Source: Alphaproteobacteria bacterium
GTDB taxonomy: Bacteria > Myxococcota_A > UBA796 > GCA-2862545
Direction of reading: 5' to 3'
Assembly (NCBI GenBank): GCA_020632955.1
Contig: JACKEO010000003.1
Location: forward strand, 62,001-126,000
DNA length: 64,000 nt
Below are positions 13,711 through 21,107 of this stretch, in pieces. The position numbers and the translations under genes are program-made. Position 1 is the stretch's first letter, and each line of letters starts with the position of its first letter. The notes below the pieces were generated by a model. The model ran no database searches. It was not told the DNA's origin and saw nothing but the letters and a program-made list of their open reading frames with translations.

Positions 13711-14649
13711 GTGCGGTCTGGGACTCTCCTGGTGCTCTGGCTGGCGGCCTGCGCGTCGTCGACGCCCGACGACGGGCCCGCGCCCGCGATCGACCCCACG
13801 GCCTTCGGCCCCGACGGCACCGCCTTCGAGACCACCGAGCTCTCCGTGGAGGCGCGCACCGACGGTTTCCCCACCCGCATGCCCACGCTGGTGGTGGGCC
13901 CGCGCAACGCCCTCGAGGATCCGCCGGTGGTGGTGTTCGCCCACGGCGCCGGCTGGAAGCCCGAGGACTACTTCGACACCCTGGCCCACCTCGCCAGCTA
14001 CGGCATGATCGTGGTGGCGCCCCGCTTCGACCAGGTGGGGTCCACGCGCGACGACGGCGGCCTCGTGCGCGACCTGCAGCTCGTGCTCCGCACCCTGCGC
14101 GAGACCCCGCCCACCATCGGCGAGCTCACGGGCGACGTCGACGTCTTCGGCGTGGCGGGCCACGGTCGTGGCGCCAAGCAGGTGGCCGTCGTCGCCGCCC
14201 GTGACGAGCGCGTGGCCGCTGCGCTCCTGCTGGGGCTCGACGACGCGCCGAGCGACACCGATCCGCTCAGCGCCGTCGCCGTGCTGGGCGACGTCGCCGT
14301 GCCGGTGGCCCAGATCGGCTACGGGCTCGGCATCTACGGCGAGCCCGCCTGCATCGACGCCGGCGCCGACTACACCTCTGCGGCGGCCTCGCTCCCCAAG
14401 GGCGGGCTCACCTTCGAGCTGCCCACCGCCGGGCAGTTCGACGTGGTCGACACCTGCTTCGAGGCCGGTGGCACGGTCTGCTCGGCCTGCGCGCCGGGCG
14501 AGGAGCCCCTCGCTGCCCGTCGCCTCACGCGCAGCGTGGCGGTGGCCTTCCTCGGGCTCTACCTCCAGGGCTCCGAGGGCTACCGCACCTGGCTCGACAG
14601 CGACGGGCCCGCGGGCCTCGTGGAGGACCTGGTGGTCACCCGCCAGTAG
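13711..14649 (+). CDS. Alpha/beta-hydrolase-fold lipoprotein lacking the nucleophile serine
   Basis: Protein of 312 residues with a lipoprotein signal (LVLWLAAC) and a chlorophyllase/PET-hydrolase-like alpha/beta core: PPVVVFAHGAGWKPEDY forms the oxyanion-strand region, and SYGMIVVAPRFDQVGS follows. The nucleophile elbow reads VAGHGRGAKQVA, where active members have GHSRGG, so the catalytic Ser is Gly. A Cys-rich stretch (CFEAGGTVCSACAPGE) lies near the C-terminus. It is probably an exported, non-catalytic binding protein, or an enzyme with a changed mechanism. GGAGG lies 5 bases before the GTG at 13711. It is divergent from the PKS, and its 3' end overlaps the chorismate-enzyme gene by 14 bases tail to tail. 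Confidence 0.75.
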   Translation: MRSGTLLVLWLAACASSTPDDGPAPAIDPTAFGPDGTAFETTELSVEARTDGFPTRMPTLVVGPRNALEDPPVVVFAHGAGWKPEDYFDTLAHLASYGMIVVAPRFDQVGSTRDDGGLVRDLQLVLRTLRETPPTIGELTGDVDVFGVAGHGRGAKQVAVVAARDERVAAALLLGLDDAPSDTDPLSAVAVLGDVAVPVAQIGYGLGIYGEPACIDAGADYTSAAASLPKGGLTFELPTAGQFDVVDTCFEAGGTVCSACAPGEEPLAARRLTRSVAVAFLGLYLQGSEGYRTWLDSDGPAGLVEDLVVTRQ

Positions 14650-15802
14650 GCTGGGCCCGCGGCGCGGTGGAGGCCGGCAGGCGGATCGCCCCCAGCTTCG
14701 TCCGCGTCTCCTCCAGCTCGCCCGCCACCGTGGAGCGCGGGGTGAGGGCGGCGCCCGCCCAGGTGTGGGTGCCGGTGGCGTCGCGGAGCACCAGGCGCAG
14801 GGCCTGCGCGAAGTGGAAGCGGCCGTCGCCCTCCACCCAGCCGACGAGCCCGTAGTAGGGACCGCGCGGAGCCGCCTCGTGGCGTCGGAGGAGCTCGAGG
14901 CCCGCCTGGGCGGGGCTGGCGCCCGTGGGGAGCACGGCCTGCAGGCAGCGGCCCACGGTGGTGCCCGGCGCCGGCCGGGTGTGCAGGCGCGTGAGGAGGT
15001 GGGCCAGCTCCGACAGGGCGAGGACGTCGCGGGGGGCGCGCGCGCAGGTCCCCAGGCGGGAGAGGGCGGCCTCGGTGGCGGCCACGCCGCCCTCGTGCTC
15101 GGCAGCGAGGTCGGCGCCCTCGCGCAGCCGGGCGAGGGCCTCGGCACGACGCCCGGGGGGACCCGCCAGCGGCACGGTGCCCGAGACCTTCCAGGTGTCG
15201 AAGCCGTGCACGGTGCCGTCGGCGAGCAGCTCGGGGCTCTGCCCGCACACCGACAGCCCGGGCAGGCGCAGCAGCAGGTCGCGGCACCGGGGGTCTGGCG
15301 GGGCCAGCCCCAGCAGGTCCTCCATCACCAGCGTGTCGGGGAGCTCGACCCGCCGCGCGAGCGTGAGGCGACGGCCCGGCGCTTCACGCACCCACGCCAA
15401 CACGGCCTCTGCGCCCGTGCACCAGGCCTCTGCGGGGGCGTCGTCGAGATCGCGCGCGCTCGCGTGACCCGCGCGCTCGCAGTCGCAGGCGCCCGGCGCG
15501 TCGTCCCCGGGGCCCAGCCGGTGCAGGGAGAGGGGGGCCACGAGGACCCCGGCCGGTGCCGGACCCGTGGGGGCGCCGTGCAGTCCGAAGCCCAGGTAGC
15601 CCCAGGCCTGCCCGTGCTCCGCGAGGAAGGCGTCCACGCGGGCGGAGCCGTCCTCGCCGGGCTCGAGGACGAGCCGGGCACGGGCGCCGAGCGCCACCAC
15701 CACCTCGTCCGCCGTGCCGAAGGCGAAGGCGTGGGCGTCGTCGGCGGCGCGCAGGCGCCGTCGGGCCACGCAGCGGGCGTCGTGGTGCCTGCAGCGGCTC
15801 AC
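14636..15802 (-). CDS. Divergent chorismate-binding enzyme (isochorismate / anthranilate / ADC synthase superfamily)
   Basis: Protein of 388 residues. The C-terminal 250 residues follow the chorismate-binding domain: a TLARRVEL strand, SPELLADGTV, KVSGTVPL (usually AGTRPR), an AAEH motif, and near the C-terminus PRGPYYGLVGW and GELEETRTKL, which match the RGxYxGxxG and ExxExxxK blocks. Several usual catalytic positions differ: the base position before xxLAR is Arg (Lys in isochorismate or salicylate synthases, Gln in anthranilate synthases), and the RND motif after the EH is not recognisable. It is therefore a remote or altered member whose reaction cannot be named. The GTG at 15802 overlaps the stop of the upstream di-iron-protein gene (GTGA), so the two are coupled. 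Confidence 0.7.
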   Translation of the reverse strand: MSRCRHHDARCVARRRLRAADDAHAFAFGTADEVVVALGARARLVLEPGEDGSARVDAFLAEHGQAWGYLGFGLHGAPTGPAPAGVLVAPLSLHRLGPGDDAPGACDCERAGHASARDLDDAPAEAWCTGAEAVLAWVREAPGRRLTLARRVELPDTLVMEDLLGLAPPDPRCRDLLLRLPGLSVCGQSPELLADGTVHGFDTWKVSGTVPLAGPPGRRAEALARLREGADLAAEHEGGVAATEAALSRLGTCARAPRDVLALSELAHLLTRLHTRPAPGTTVGRCLQAVLPTGASPAQAGLELLRRHEAAPRGPYYGLVGWVEGDGRFHFAQALRLVLRDATGTHTWAGAALTPRSTVAGELEETRTKLGAIRLPASTAPRAQPTGG

Positions 15803-16560
15803 GCGCGCCCCGCCCGGACCCAGTCGAAGGGCATCGGATCCGCCTCGCCGCGACAGAGGGCCTCGAGCCGTTCGGGACCCACGGGGGCGTCGAACTGGGC
15901 GTGACGCATCCGGATCCGCTGGGCGAGCTGCTCGTGGACGATCCGCCCGAGCGTCTGCCAGTCGTCGGGGGACAGGCCGGCCTCCTCCAGGCCTCGCAGC
16001 CCCTCCAGCATGTGGTCGATCTCGTCCTCGAGCACGGCGGTGCAGGCGTGCGCGACGGCCTCGTCGAAGCCCCCTCGACCGGCCAGGCGGGCGCCCTCCC
16101 GGTAGAGCGCCACGTAGCCCCCCTCCGAGAGCCACTGCGCCCGGGCGCCGAGCGGGCCGTGGGCCTGGCGGTGGGCGGCGCGGAGCGCGCGCAGGGCGTC
16201 GTTCTCGGGCCACGGACCCTCACGCCGCGCCCGCTCGGGGGTGAGCGGCCCCGCCGGGTCGGGCCCCAGGGCCTCGTGCAGCGCGACGAAGGCGCGGTAG
16301 TGGGCGAGCTCCTCCGCGAGCACCTCGGCCAGCTCCTCGGCCGCCTCGACGTCGGGGCTGCCCACCTGCGCGTGCAGCCGGGCGAGCACGGCGGCGTAGC
16401 CGTCCCAGTACTCCTTGTAGGCCTGGTGCACGATCCAGCGTCGGTCGCGGGCAGGGGTGCGTGCGGGGTCGTCGAGGTAGGCCCGGATCACCTCGGCCTC
16501 GCCCGCCCACAGCGGCGCCCACCGTGCGACGAGCTCCACCAGCTGGGGGCTCGGGGTCAT
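15799..16560 (-). CDS. Ferritin-like di-iron four-helix protein
   Basis: Protein of 253 residues, almost all helical. Two carboxylate-histidine motifs, LAEELAHYRAF and VLEDEIDHMLEG (E-x-x-H / E-x-x-D-H type), together with YKEYWDGY and LSEGGYVALYREG, suggest a four-helix bundle with a di-iron site, as in ferritin-like oxygenases or rubrerythrin relatives. It has no signal peptide. Its stop overlaps the start of the chorismate enzyme gene, so the pair probably works together. Its start lies only 36 bases from the divergent methyltransferase gene. An oxygenase acting on a chorismate-derived aromatic product is a reasonable but untested idea. Alternatives are a tRNA-hydroxylase-like or storage role. 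Confidence 0.65.
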   Translation of the reverse strand: MTPSPQLVELVARWAPLWAGEAEVIRAYLDDPARTPARDRRWIVHQAYKEYWDGYAAVLARLHAQVGSPDVEAAEELAEVLAEELAHYRAFVALHEALGPDPAGPLTPERARREGPWPENDALRALRAAHRQAHGPLGARAQWLSEGGYVALYREGARLAGRGGFDEAVAHACTAVLEDEIDHMLEGLRGLEEAGLSPDDWQTLGRIVHEQLAQRIRMRHAQFDAPVGPERLEALCRGEADPMPFDWVRAGRA

Positions 16561-16596
16561 CCTTCCTCCGACCGCCCTGCTATCGTCCCGAGCCCC

Positions 16597-17394
16597 ATGC
16601 ACGACACCCCTTCCCGCTGGTCCGAGGTCCGGGCGCTGGCCACCGCACGCTGCGGCGACTGCGGCTGGTACCACGGAACCTGGCCCCTGCTGCGGGCCCT
16701 GGGCCTGGGCAGCTCCCCCCACGATCACGTCGCCGCCTATGCCCGCGGGCTGGAGGGGCTCGCGCCCCGGCGGGTGCTGGTGACGGGGGCCGCCGATCCC
16801 GCGATGCTCGAGGTGGTGATCGCCGTGGTCGGCGACGTCGTGGAGGAGGTGATCCTCGTGGACCGCTGCGCCACGCCGCTGGCGCTGGGGCAGGCCTGGG
16901 CGCAGCGCGCCGGGGTGGCCCTGCGCACGGTGCAGCGCGACGCCCGGACGCTCCACGACCTCGGTCCGGTGGACGCCGTCGTGACCCACGCCTTCCTCGG
17001 CTACTTCGACGCTCCGGGGCGCCGGGACCTGCTCGCGGCCTGGGCCGGCGCACTCCGACCGGGGGGGCGCGTGGTCACGGTGAACCGGCTGCGGCCGGGG
17101 GCGCCCGATCACCCGGTGCGGGCGAGCGAGGCCGAGACCGAGGCCCTGGTGGCGCGGGTGGTGGCGGGTGCGCGCGAGGCAGGCCTGGACGTGGTCGCGG
17201 CGGCGGCGGCGGCCAGGGCCTGGGCCGAGCGCATGGTCACCTGGCCGCTGCAGTCCGCGGCGGCGCTGGAGGCCCAGCTCGTGGCGGTCGGCCTGGAGCC
17301 CGCGCTCACGGTGCGTGAGGGCGTGAGCCCGTCGGCGGCCCCCGGAACCGGCGCGCGCGCGTCCGTGGTGGAGGTGGTGGCCGTGAGGCCGTGA
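16597..17394 (+). CDS. Class I SAM-dependent methyltransferase-like protein
   Basis: Protein of 265 residues with a Rossmann-type methyltransferase core. RRVLVTGAADPAMLEVV is the motif I strand-loop, EVILVDRCATPLALG carries the acidic residue that would bind the ribose, VDAVVTHAFLGYFD is motif IV, and LRPGGRVVTVNRLRPG is post-motif with the usual LxPGG. The glycine-rich loop is GAAD, not GxGxG, so SAM binding should be tested. The N-terminus has an unusual RCGDCGWYHGTWPLL segment. It is divergent from the di-iron gene across 36 bases, so their promoters must overlap. It may methylate the product of that cluster. Confidence 0.7.
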   Translation: MHDTPSRWSEVRALATARCGDCGWYHGTWPLLRALGLGSSPHDHVAAYARGLEGLAPRRVLVTGAADPAMLEVVIAVVGDVVEEVILVDRCATPLALGQAWAQRAGVALRTVQRDARTLHDLGPVDAVVTHAFLGYFDAPGRRDLLAAWAGALRPGGRVVTVNRLRPGAPDHPVRASEAETEALVARVVAGAREAGLDVVAAAAAARAWAERMVTWPLQSAAALEAQLVAVGLEPALTVREGVSPSAAPGTGARASVVEVVAVRP

Positions 17395-17422
17395 GCCTGC
17401 GGAGGCGTGAGCCTCACGGAGG

Positions 17423-18922
17423 TCAGGCCGCGCCCACCGGAAGGCGCTCGCGCAGCACGGCGCCGAGCTCCTGCACCACCAGCGCGATCTCCTCGCGGCC
17501 GATGGCGAAGTGGGGCGTGAGCCGGATGGCGTTCCGTCCGCCGTGGATCACGCCGAGGCCGCGCACCCGGCAGGCGCGCTCCACCCCGTGCTCGCCCAGC
17601 ACCGGTGCCTTCTCCGGGTCGAGGTGGGCCGCGACGAGGAGGCCCGTGCCGGTGACGCCCGTGACGAGCTCGGGCAGCTCGGCCTGCAGCGCCTCCAGGG
17701 CCTCGCGCAGCCAGGTGCCCGCCTGCACGATGTGGGCGCGCAGGGCCGGTGTGAGCCTGTCCAGCACGGCGATGCCCACCTCGAGGCCCCGCGGGTTGGC
17801 GGTCATCGTGTTCCCGTAGATGCCGGTGACGTACTCGGCGGCCGCCTCGGCCGACATGCCGAGCACCGACAGCGGGTACTGGGCGGCGTTGATGGCCTTG
17901 GACCAGGTCTCGAGGTCGGGCGGCTCGGCGTCGGCGAAGCCCGGGTAGTCCACGATCGACAGCACCCCATGGGCCCGCAGCCCGGCCTGGATGGAGTCGA
18001 CCAGGAGCAGGGAGCCGTGCGCCCGCGTGAGGCGACGGGCCTCGTCGTAGAAGGCGCGGCTCACGGCCACGCCCGGGCGCCCCTCGCCCATCACGGGCTC
18101 GAGCATCACCAGCTCGAGGTAGGTACCGTCGGCCTCGGCCTGCGCGAAGGCGGCGCGCAGGGCCTCGACGTCGTTCATCGGCACGGTGACGAGCGGATCG
18201 GGGTCGTCGCGGAAGCTGCGGAGGTGGGCCAGGTAGGAGGGTCGCGTGGACGCGCTGGCGTGGGCGGGCCGATCGGTGCGGCCGTGGAAGCCACCCTCCA
18301 TCGCGAGCACCCGCACCCGGGCGCCCTCGTGGGGCCCGCCGGGGTCCGTGAGCCGCTTCGCGCGCCGGTCGGCGATGCGCATGCCCACGGTGACGGCCTC
18401 GGAGCCCGAGTTCACGCACAGGAAGCGATCGAAGGGGCAGCCCCCGGCCCGGGTGTGGCCCAGCTCGGCGCGCAGCGCGTCGACGAAGCGCCGGTGGCTG
18501 GGGCTGGGCGTCATCACGTTGGCCACCACCCACGGGCGGGCCAGGGTGTCGGCCACGTCGTCGGGGTGGTGGCCGAAGCCGAGCATGCCGTAGCCGCCGC
18601 TGTCGTGCACCACGGCGCCGTGCAGGGTGACCAGCCACGGGCCCCGGGCCGCCAGCGCCACGTACGGATTCACGGCGTCGGGGGCGTAGAAGTTGACGAA
18701 GCCCTCCTGGGCCGCGGCGCAGGCCTCGTCCTCGGGGAGGGCGACGAGCGGGGAGCCCTCGGCGCGCAGGCTGCGCTGCAGCACCACCGCCTCGCGCACG
18801 GCGAGGCCCAGCTTGGGGTCGAGGTCGTCGAAGCGCGCCACGGTGGCGTCGTCGAGGCCCTGGGTGGTGCGGGGACCGGCGTGGGCGCGGAGCTCGTGCA
18901 GGAGGGTCAGCGTCGACGACAT
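17423..18922 (-). CDS. PLP-dependent class III aminotransferase
   Basis: Protein of 499 residues of the class III (omega) aminotransferase family. NSGSEAV binds the PLP phosphate, EPVMGEGR and LLLVDSIQAG form the cofactor-contacting strand (most relatives read DEVQTG; here the E/V positions are Ser/Ile), and ETWSKAINAAQYP holds the Schiff-base lysine. The C-terminal RNAIRLTPHFAI matches the small domain. GGGAG precedes the ATG at 18922. The substrate is not predictable; class III members use lysine, GABA, ornithine, diamines or beta-amino acids. It ends 28 bases from the convergent methyltransferase gene and may belong to the same pathway. Confidence 0.85.
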   Translation of the reverse strand: MSSTLTLLHELRAHAGPRTTQGLDDATVARFDDLDPKLGLAVREAVVLQRSLRAEGSPLVALPEDEACAAAQEGFVNFYAPDAVNPYVALAARGPWLVTLHGAVVHDSGGYGMLGFGHHPDDVADTLARPWVVANVMTPSPSHRRFVDALRAELGHTRAGGCPFDRFLCVNSGSEAVTVGMRIADRRAKRLTDPGGPHEGARVRVLAMEGGFHGRTDRPAHASASTRPSYLAHLRSFRDDPDPLVTVPMNDVEALRAAFAQAEADGTYLELVMLEPVMGEGRPGVAVSRAFYDEARRLTRAHGSLLLVDSIQAGLRAHGVLSIVDYPGFADAEPPDLETWSKAINAAQYPLSVLGMSAEAAAEYVTGIYGNTMTANPRGLEVGIAVLDRLTPALRAHIVQAGTWLREALEALQAELPELVTGVTGTGLLVAAHLDPEKAPVLGEHGVERACRVRGLGVIHGGRNAIRLTPHFAIGREEIALVVQELGAVLRERLPVGAA

Positions 18923-19023
18923 GGGGCTCCCGGGGACGGCCGGGGCTCCTAACCGGCGCGGCCCGGGGGAGGGGGCGGTGGCGGCGCCCGTGGCGGCGCG
19001 GGTAGGGGGCCGACGGAGGTGCG

Positions 19024-19941
19024 GTGGCCACGGAGCAGCTCACGCTCGGCGTGCTCGGCGACGTGCACGGCCAGCTCACCGAGGCCTGCGTCGTCGACCT
19101 CGACCGTCGCGGCTACGACGCGATCCTCGCGGTGGGCGACCTCGCCGCCTACCGTCCGGGCAGCGGGCTGCGCAGCGCCGAGCTGCTGGGGCGCCTCCGC
19201 ACGCCCACCTACGTGATCCCCGGCAACCACGACGCCGCCACCCTGCCGCAGCTCGGGGCCGAGGTGCTGGGCCAGCGCGGCCTCGCCGACCGCCTCGGGT
19301 CGGGGATGGAAGCGCGCGTGGCGGCCCTCCGGGAGGCGCTGGGGTCGGCGCGCCTGCTGGCCTGGGAGCGCGTGGACCTCGGGCCGGCCTGGCTCGTGGC
19401 GGGGCGCCCGCACTCCTTCGGGGGGCCGGTGCTCAACTTCGCCGGCTACCTCGCGCGGGCGCACGGGGTGGCGGACCTGGCCGCGGCGCGGGAGCGCCTG
19501 CTCGACGCGCTCCGGGGCTGCGACCACCGGCCCATCGTGCTGCTCTCCCACGGGGGACCGACGGGGCTGGGCGAGCGCCGTGACGACCCCTGCGGGCGGG
19601 ACTTCCACCGCGACGAGGGGGACTGGGGCGACCCCGACCTCGGGGAGGCCCTCGCGCAGGCCCGTGAGGAGGGCCTGGACGTGCGGCTGGTGGCCTTCGG
19701 GCACCTGCACCACGCGCTCAGCGGTGGAGGGCGTCGCCGTCGTGCCGGTGCGCTGGGCAGCACCCTGTGCGTCAACGCGGCCCGGGTGCCGCGCCTCGAC
19801 CGCGACGGACGCGGTCACCACGTGCGGGTGCGGCTGGGCGTCGAGGTGGAGGTGGACGAGGTGTTCGCGGGACCGGACGGCGACGAGGTGCGGCCCGTGG
19901 GCCGGCGCGCGGCGGACGGGCGGGTGCACCTCGCGGGCTGA
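19024..19941 (+). CDS. Calcineurin-like metallophosphoesterase (TIGR04168-like)
   Basis: Protein of 305 residues with the full two-metal phosphoesterase signature in order: GDVHG near residue 12, VGDLA, GNHDA, LLSHGGP and FGHLHHAL. It has no signal peptide, so it is cytoplasmic. Size and motif spacing fit the TIGR04168 subgroup, known mostly from cyanobacteria and plastids, where the substrate is not established. GGAGG lies 4 bases before the GTG at 19024. It is a single-gene unit, divergent from the aminotransferase gene. Confidence 0.85.
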   Translation: MATEQLTLGVLGDVHGQLTEACVVDLDRRGYDAILAVGDLAAYRPGSGLRSAELLGRLRTPTYVIPGNHDAATLPQLGAEVLGQRGLADRLGSGMEARVAALREALGSARLLAWERVDLGPAWLVAGRPHSFGGPVLNFAGYLARAHGVADLAAARERLLDALRGCDHRPIVLLSHGGPTGLGERRDDPCGRDFHRDEGDWGDPDLGEALAQAREEGLDVRLVAFGHLHHALSGGGRRRRAGALGSTLCVNAARVPRLDRDGRGHHVRVRLGVEVEVDEVFAGPDGDEVRPVGRRAADGRVHLAG

Positions 19942-20013
19942 GGCCCCGCCCCCCGCGTGCTCGCGTCGATCCGCGGGACGGGTGATGGAACGTGTTCCTG
20001 TCCGGGAGTGCCG

Positions 20014-20697
20014 ATGACGCCGCTGCTGCTCGCCCTCACCGCCGCCGCGGTCGAGCCCGACTTCGCCGCCCTGCGCAGTGCGGAGGGCTGGCAGGAGATC
20101 GCCACGCGCGACGCGGACTTCGGTCAGGTGCGGGTGCTGCACCGCGAGATCGGGGGCGCGCAGTGCCTGCAGGGCATCGGCAAGGCCGACGTGCCGCTGG
20201 CGCGCATCTTCGAGGTGCTCGACGACGTGCCCTCGGCGCTGGAGTGGTCGCACGCCGACCTGGTGTTCTCCGAGGTGGTGGGGCGGCCCGAGGGCGGCGT
20301 CGACCTCATGCAGTACATCGACATCCCCAACTGGACGCTGGTGGCCGACCGCTACTGGATCGTGCGGGCGCGCACCGAGCGGGGCCCCGAGGGCGCGGCG
20401 CGCTTCACGTGGACGCGGGTGCCCGTCGACACCTACCCGGACGCGAAGGCCAAGGCGCTGGGCTTCGCCAGCAACGCCATGGAGCCTCCGGTGAACTGGG
20501 GCGAGTGGGCCTTCCAGCCCACGGAGGGCGGCCTCGAGGTGCGCTACCGCGGGTGCAGCGACATCGGCGGCGCCATCCCGCAGTGGCTGCAGAAGGCGGT
20601 GGCCCAGCGCACGCTGCCCGACACGGTGGCCGATCTGGTGCGCGAGGCGAAGAAGCGGGCGGACAAGGGGGCCGCGCCGGTGCGGCCGTCACCCTGA
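20014..20697 (+). CDS. Exported START/SRPBCC-domain protein
   Basis: Protein of 227 residues. A short hydrophobic leader (MTPLLLALTAAAVEP) looks like a signal peptide. The rest is a START-type helix-grip fold: IFEVLDDVPSALEWSHAD, then YIDIPNWTLVADRYWIVRA and LEVRYRGCSDIGG. START domains bind hydrophobic ligands such as lipids or sterols. The ATG at 20014 is preferred over upstream in-frame GTGs because GGGAG lies 6 bases away and the leader begins there. Its 3' end overlaps the convergent MazG-like gene by 9 bases. Confidence 0.75.
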   Translation: MTPLLLALTAAAVEPDFAALRSAEGWQEIATRDADFGQVRVLHREIGGAQCLQGIGKADVPLARIFEVLDDVPSALEWSHADLVFSEVVGRPEGGVDLMQYIDIPNWTLVADRYWIVRARTERGPEGAARFTWTRVPVDTYPDAKAKALGFASNAMEPPVNWGEWAFQPTEGGLEVRYRGCSDIGGAIPQWLQKAVAQRTLPDTVADLVREAKKRADKGAAPVRPSP

Positions 20698-21075
20698 TCC
20701 GTCGCCCTCCCACTCGTCGTACTCGTCGTACTTCAGCGCCTTCCCCCGCACGCGGTCGGCCGGGTACTTCCTCGCCGCCCCCTCCAGCTTCGCCTCCAGG
20801 GCCGCGGCCAGGTCGATGCCGGCCCGCTCGGCGAGGTTGAGCAGGCAGAGCAGCACGTCGGCGGCCTCCTCCGACACGCGCGGCGCGCGCTCGGGGTTCA
20901 GCGGCTGCGGCCCGTCGTCGGCGCTCCACAGGAAGAGCTCCAGCAGCTCCGCGGCCTCCACCGACAGCGCCATGGCGAGGTTGCGGGGGGAGTGGAAGCG
21001 GGCCCAGTCGCGGGCGTCGGAGAAGGCACGCACCTTGGCCTGGAGCTCGCGCAGCGTGGGGTCGGAGCCGGACAT
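20689..21075 (-). CDS. MazG-like / dCTP pyrophosphatase (DCTPP1-type)
   Basis: All-alpha NTP pyrophosphohydrolase of 128 residues. FSDARDWARFHSPRNLAMAL, SVEAAELLELFLW and SEEAADVLLCLLNLAERAGI carry the EExxE and ExxD magnesium-binding motifs of the MazG/DCTPP1 family, closest in pattern to the RS21-C6 type that hydrolyses dCTP or modified dCTP to the monophosphate. The C-terminal NRVRGKALKYDEYD-like segment (here ADRVRGKALKYDEYDE) is also typical. It has a nucleotide-pool clean-up role in the cytoplasm. Confidence 0.85.
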   Translation of the reverse strand: MSGSDPTLRELQAKVRAFSDARDWARFHSPRNLAMALSVEAAELLELFLWSADDGPQPLNPERAPRVSEEAADVLLCLLNLAERAGIDLAAALEAKLEGAARKYPADRVRGKALKYDEYDEWEGDGSG

Positions 21076-21107
21076 GGGGCCTCCCGGCGCAGGGGTATCG
21101 CGGGCCC

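Noticed and set aside
13608..13907. 100-codon N-terminal extension of the PKS
   Set aside because: It lacks a ribosome site, is Ser/Pro-rich, and crosses the divergent lipoprotein start; the KS begins at the ATG at 13607.
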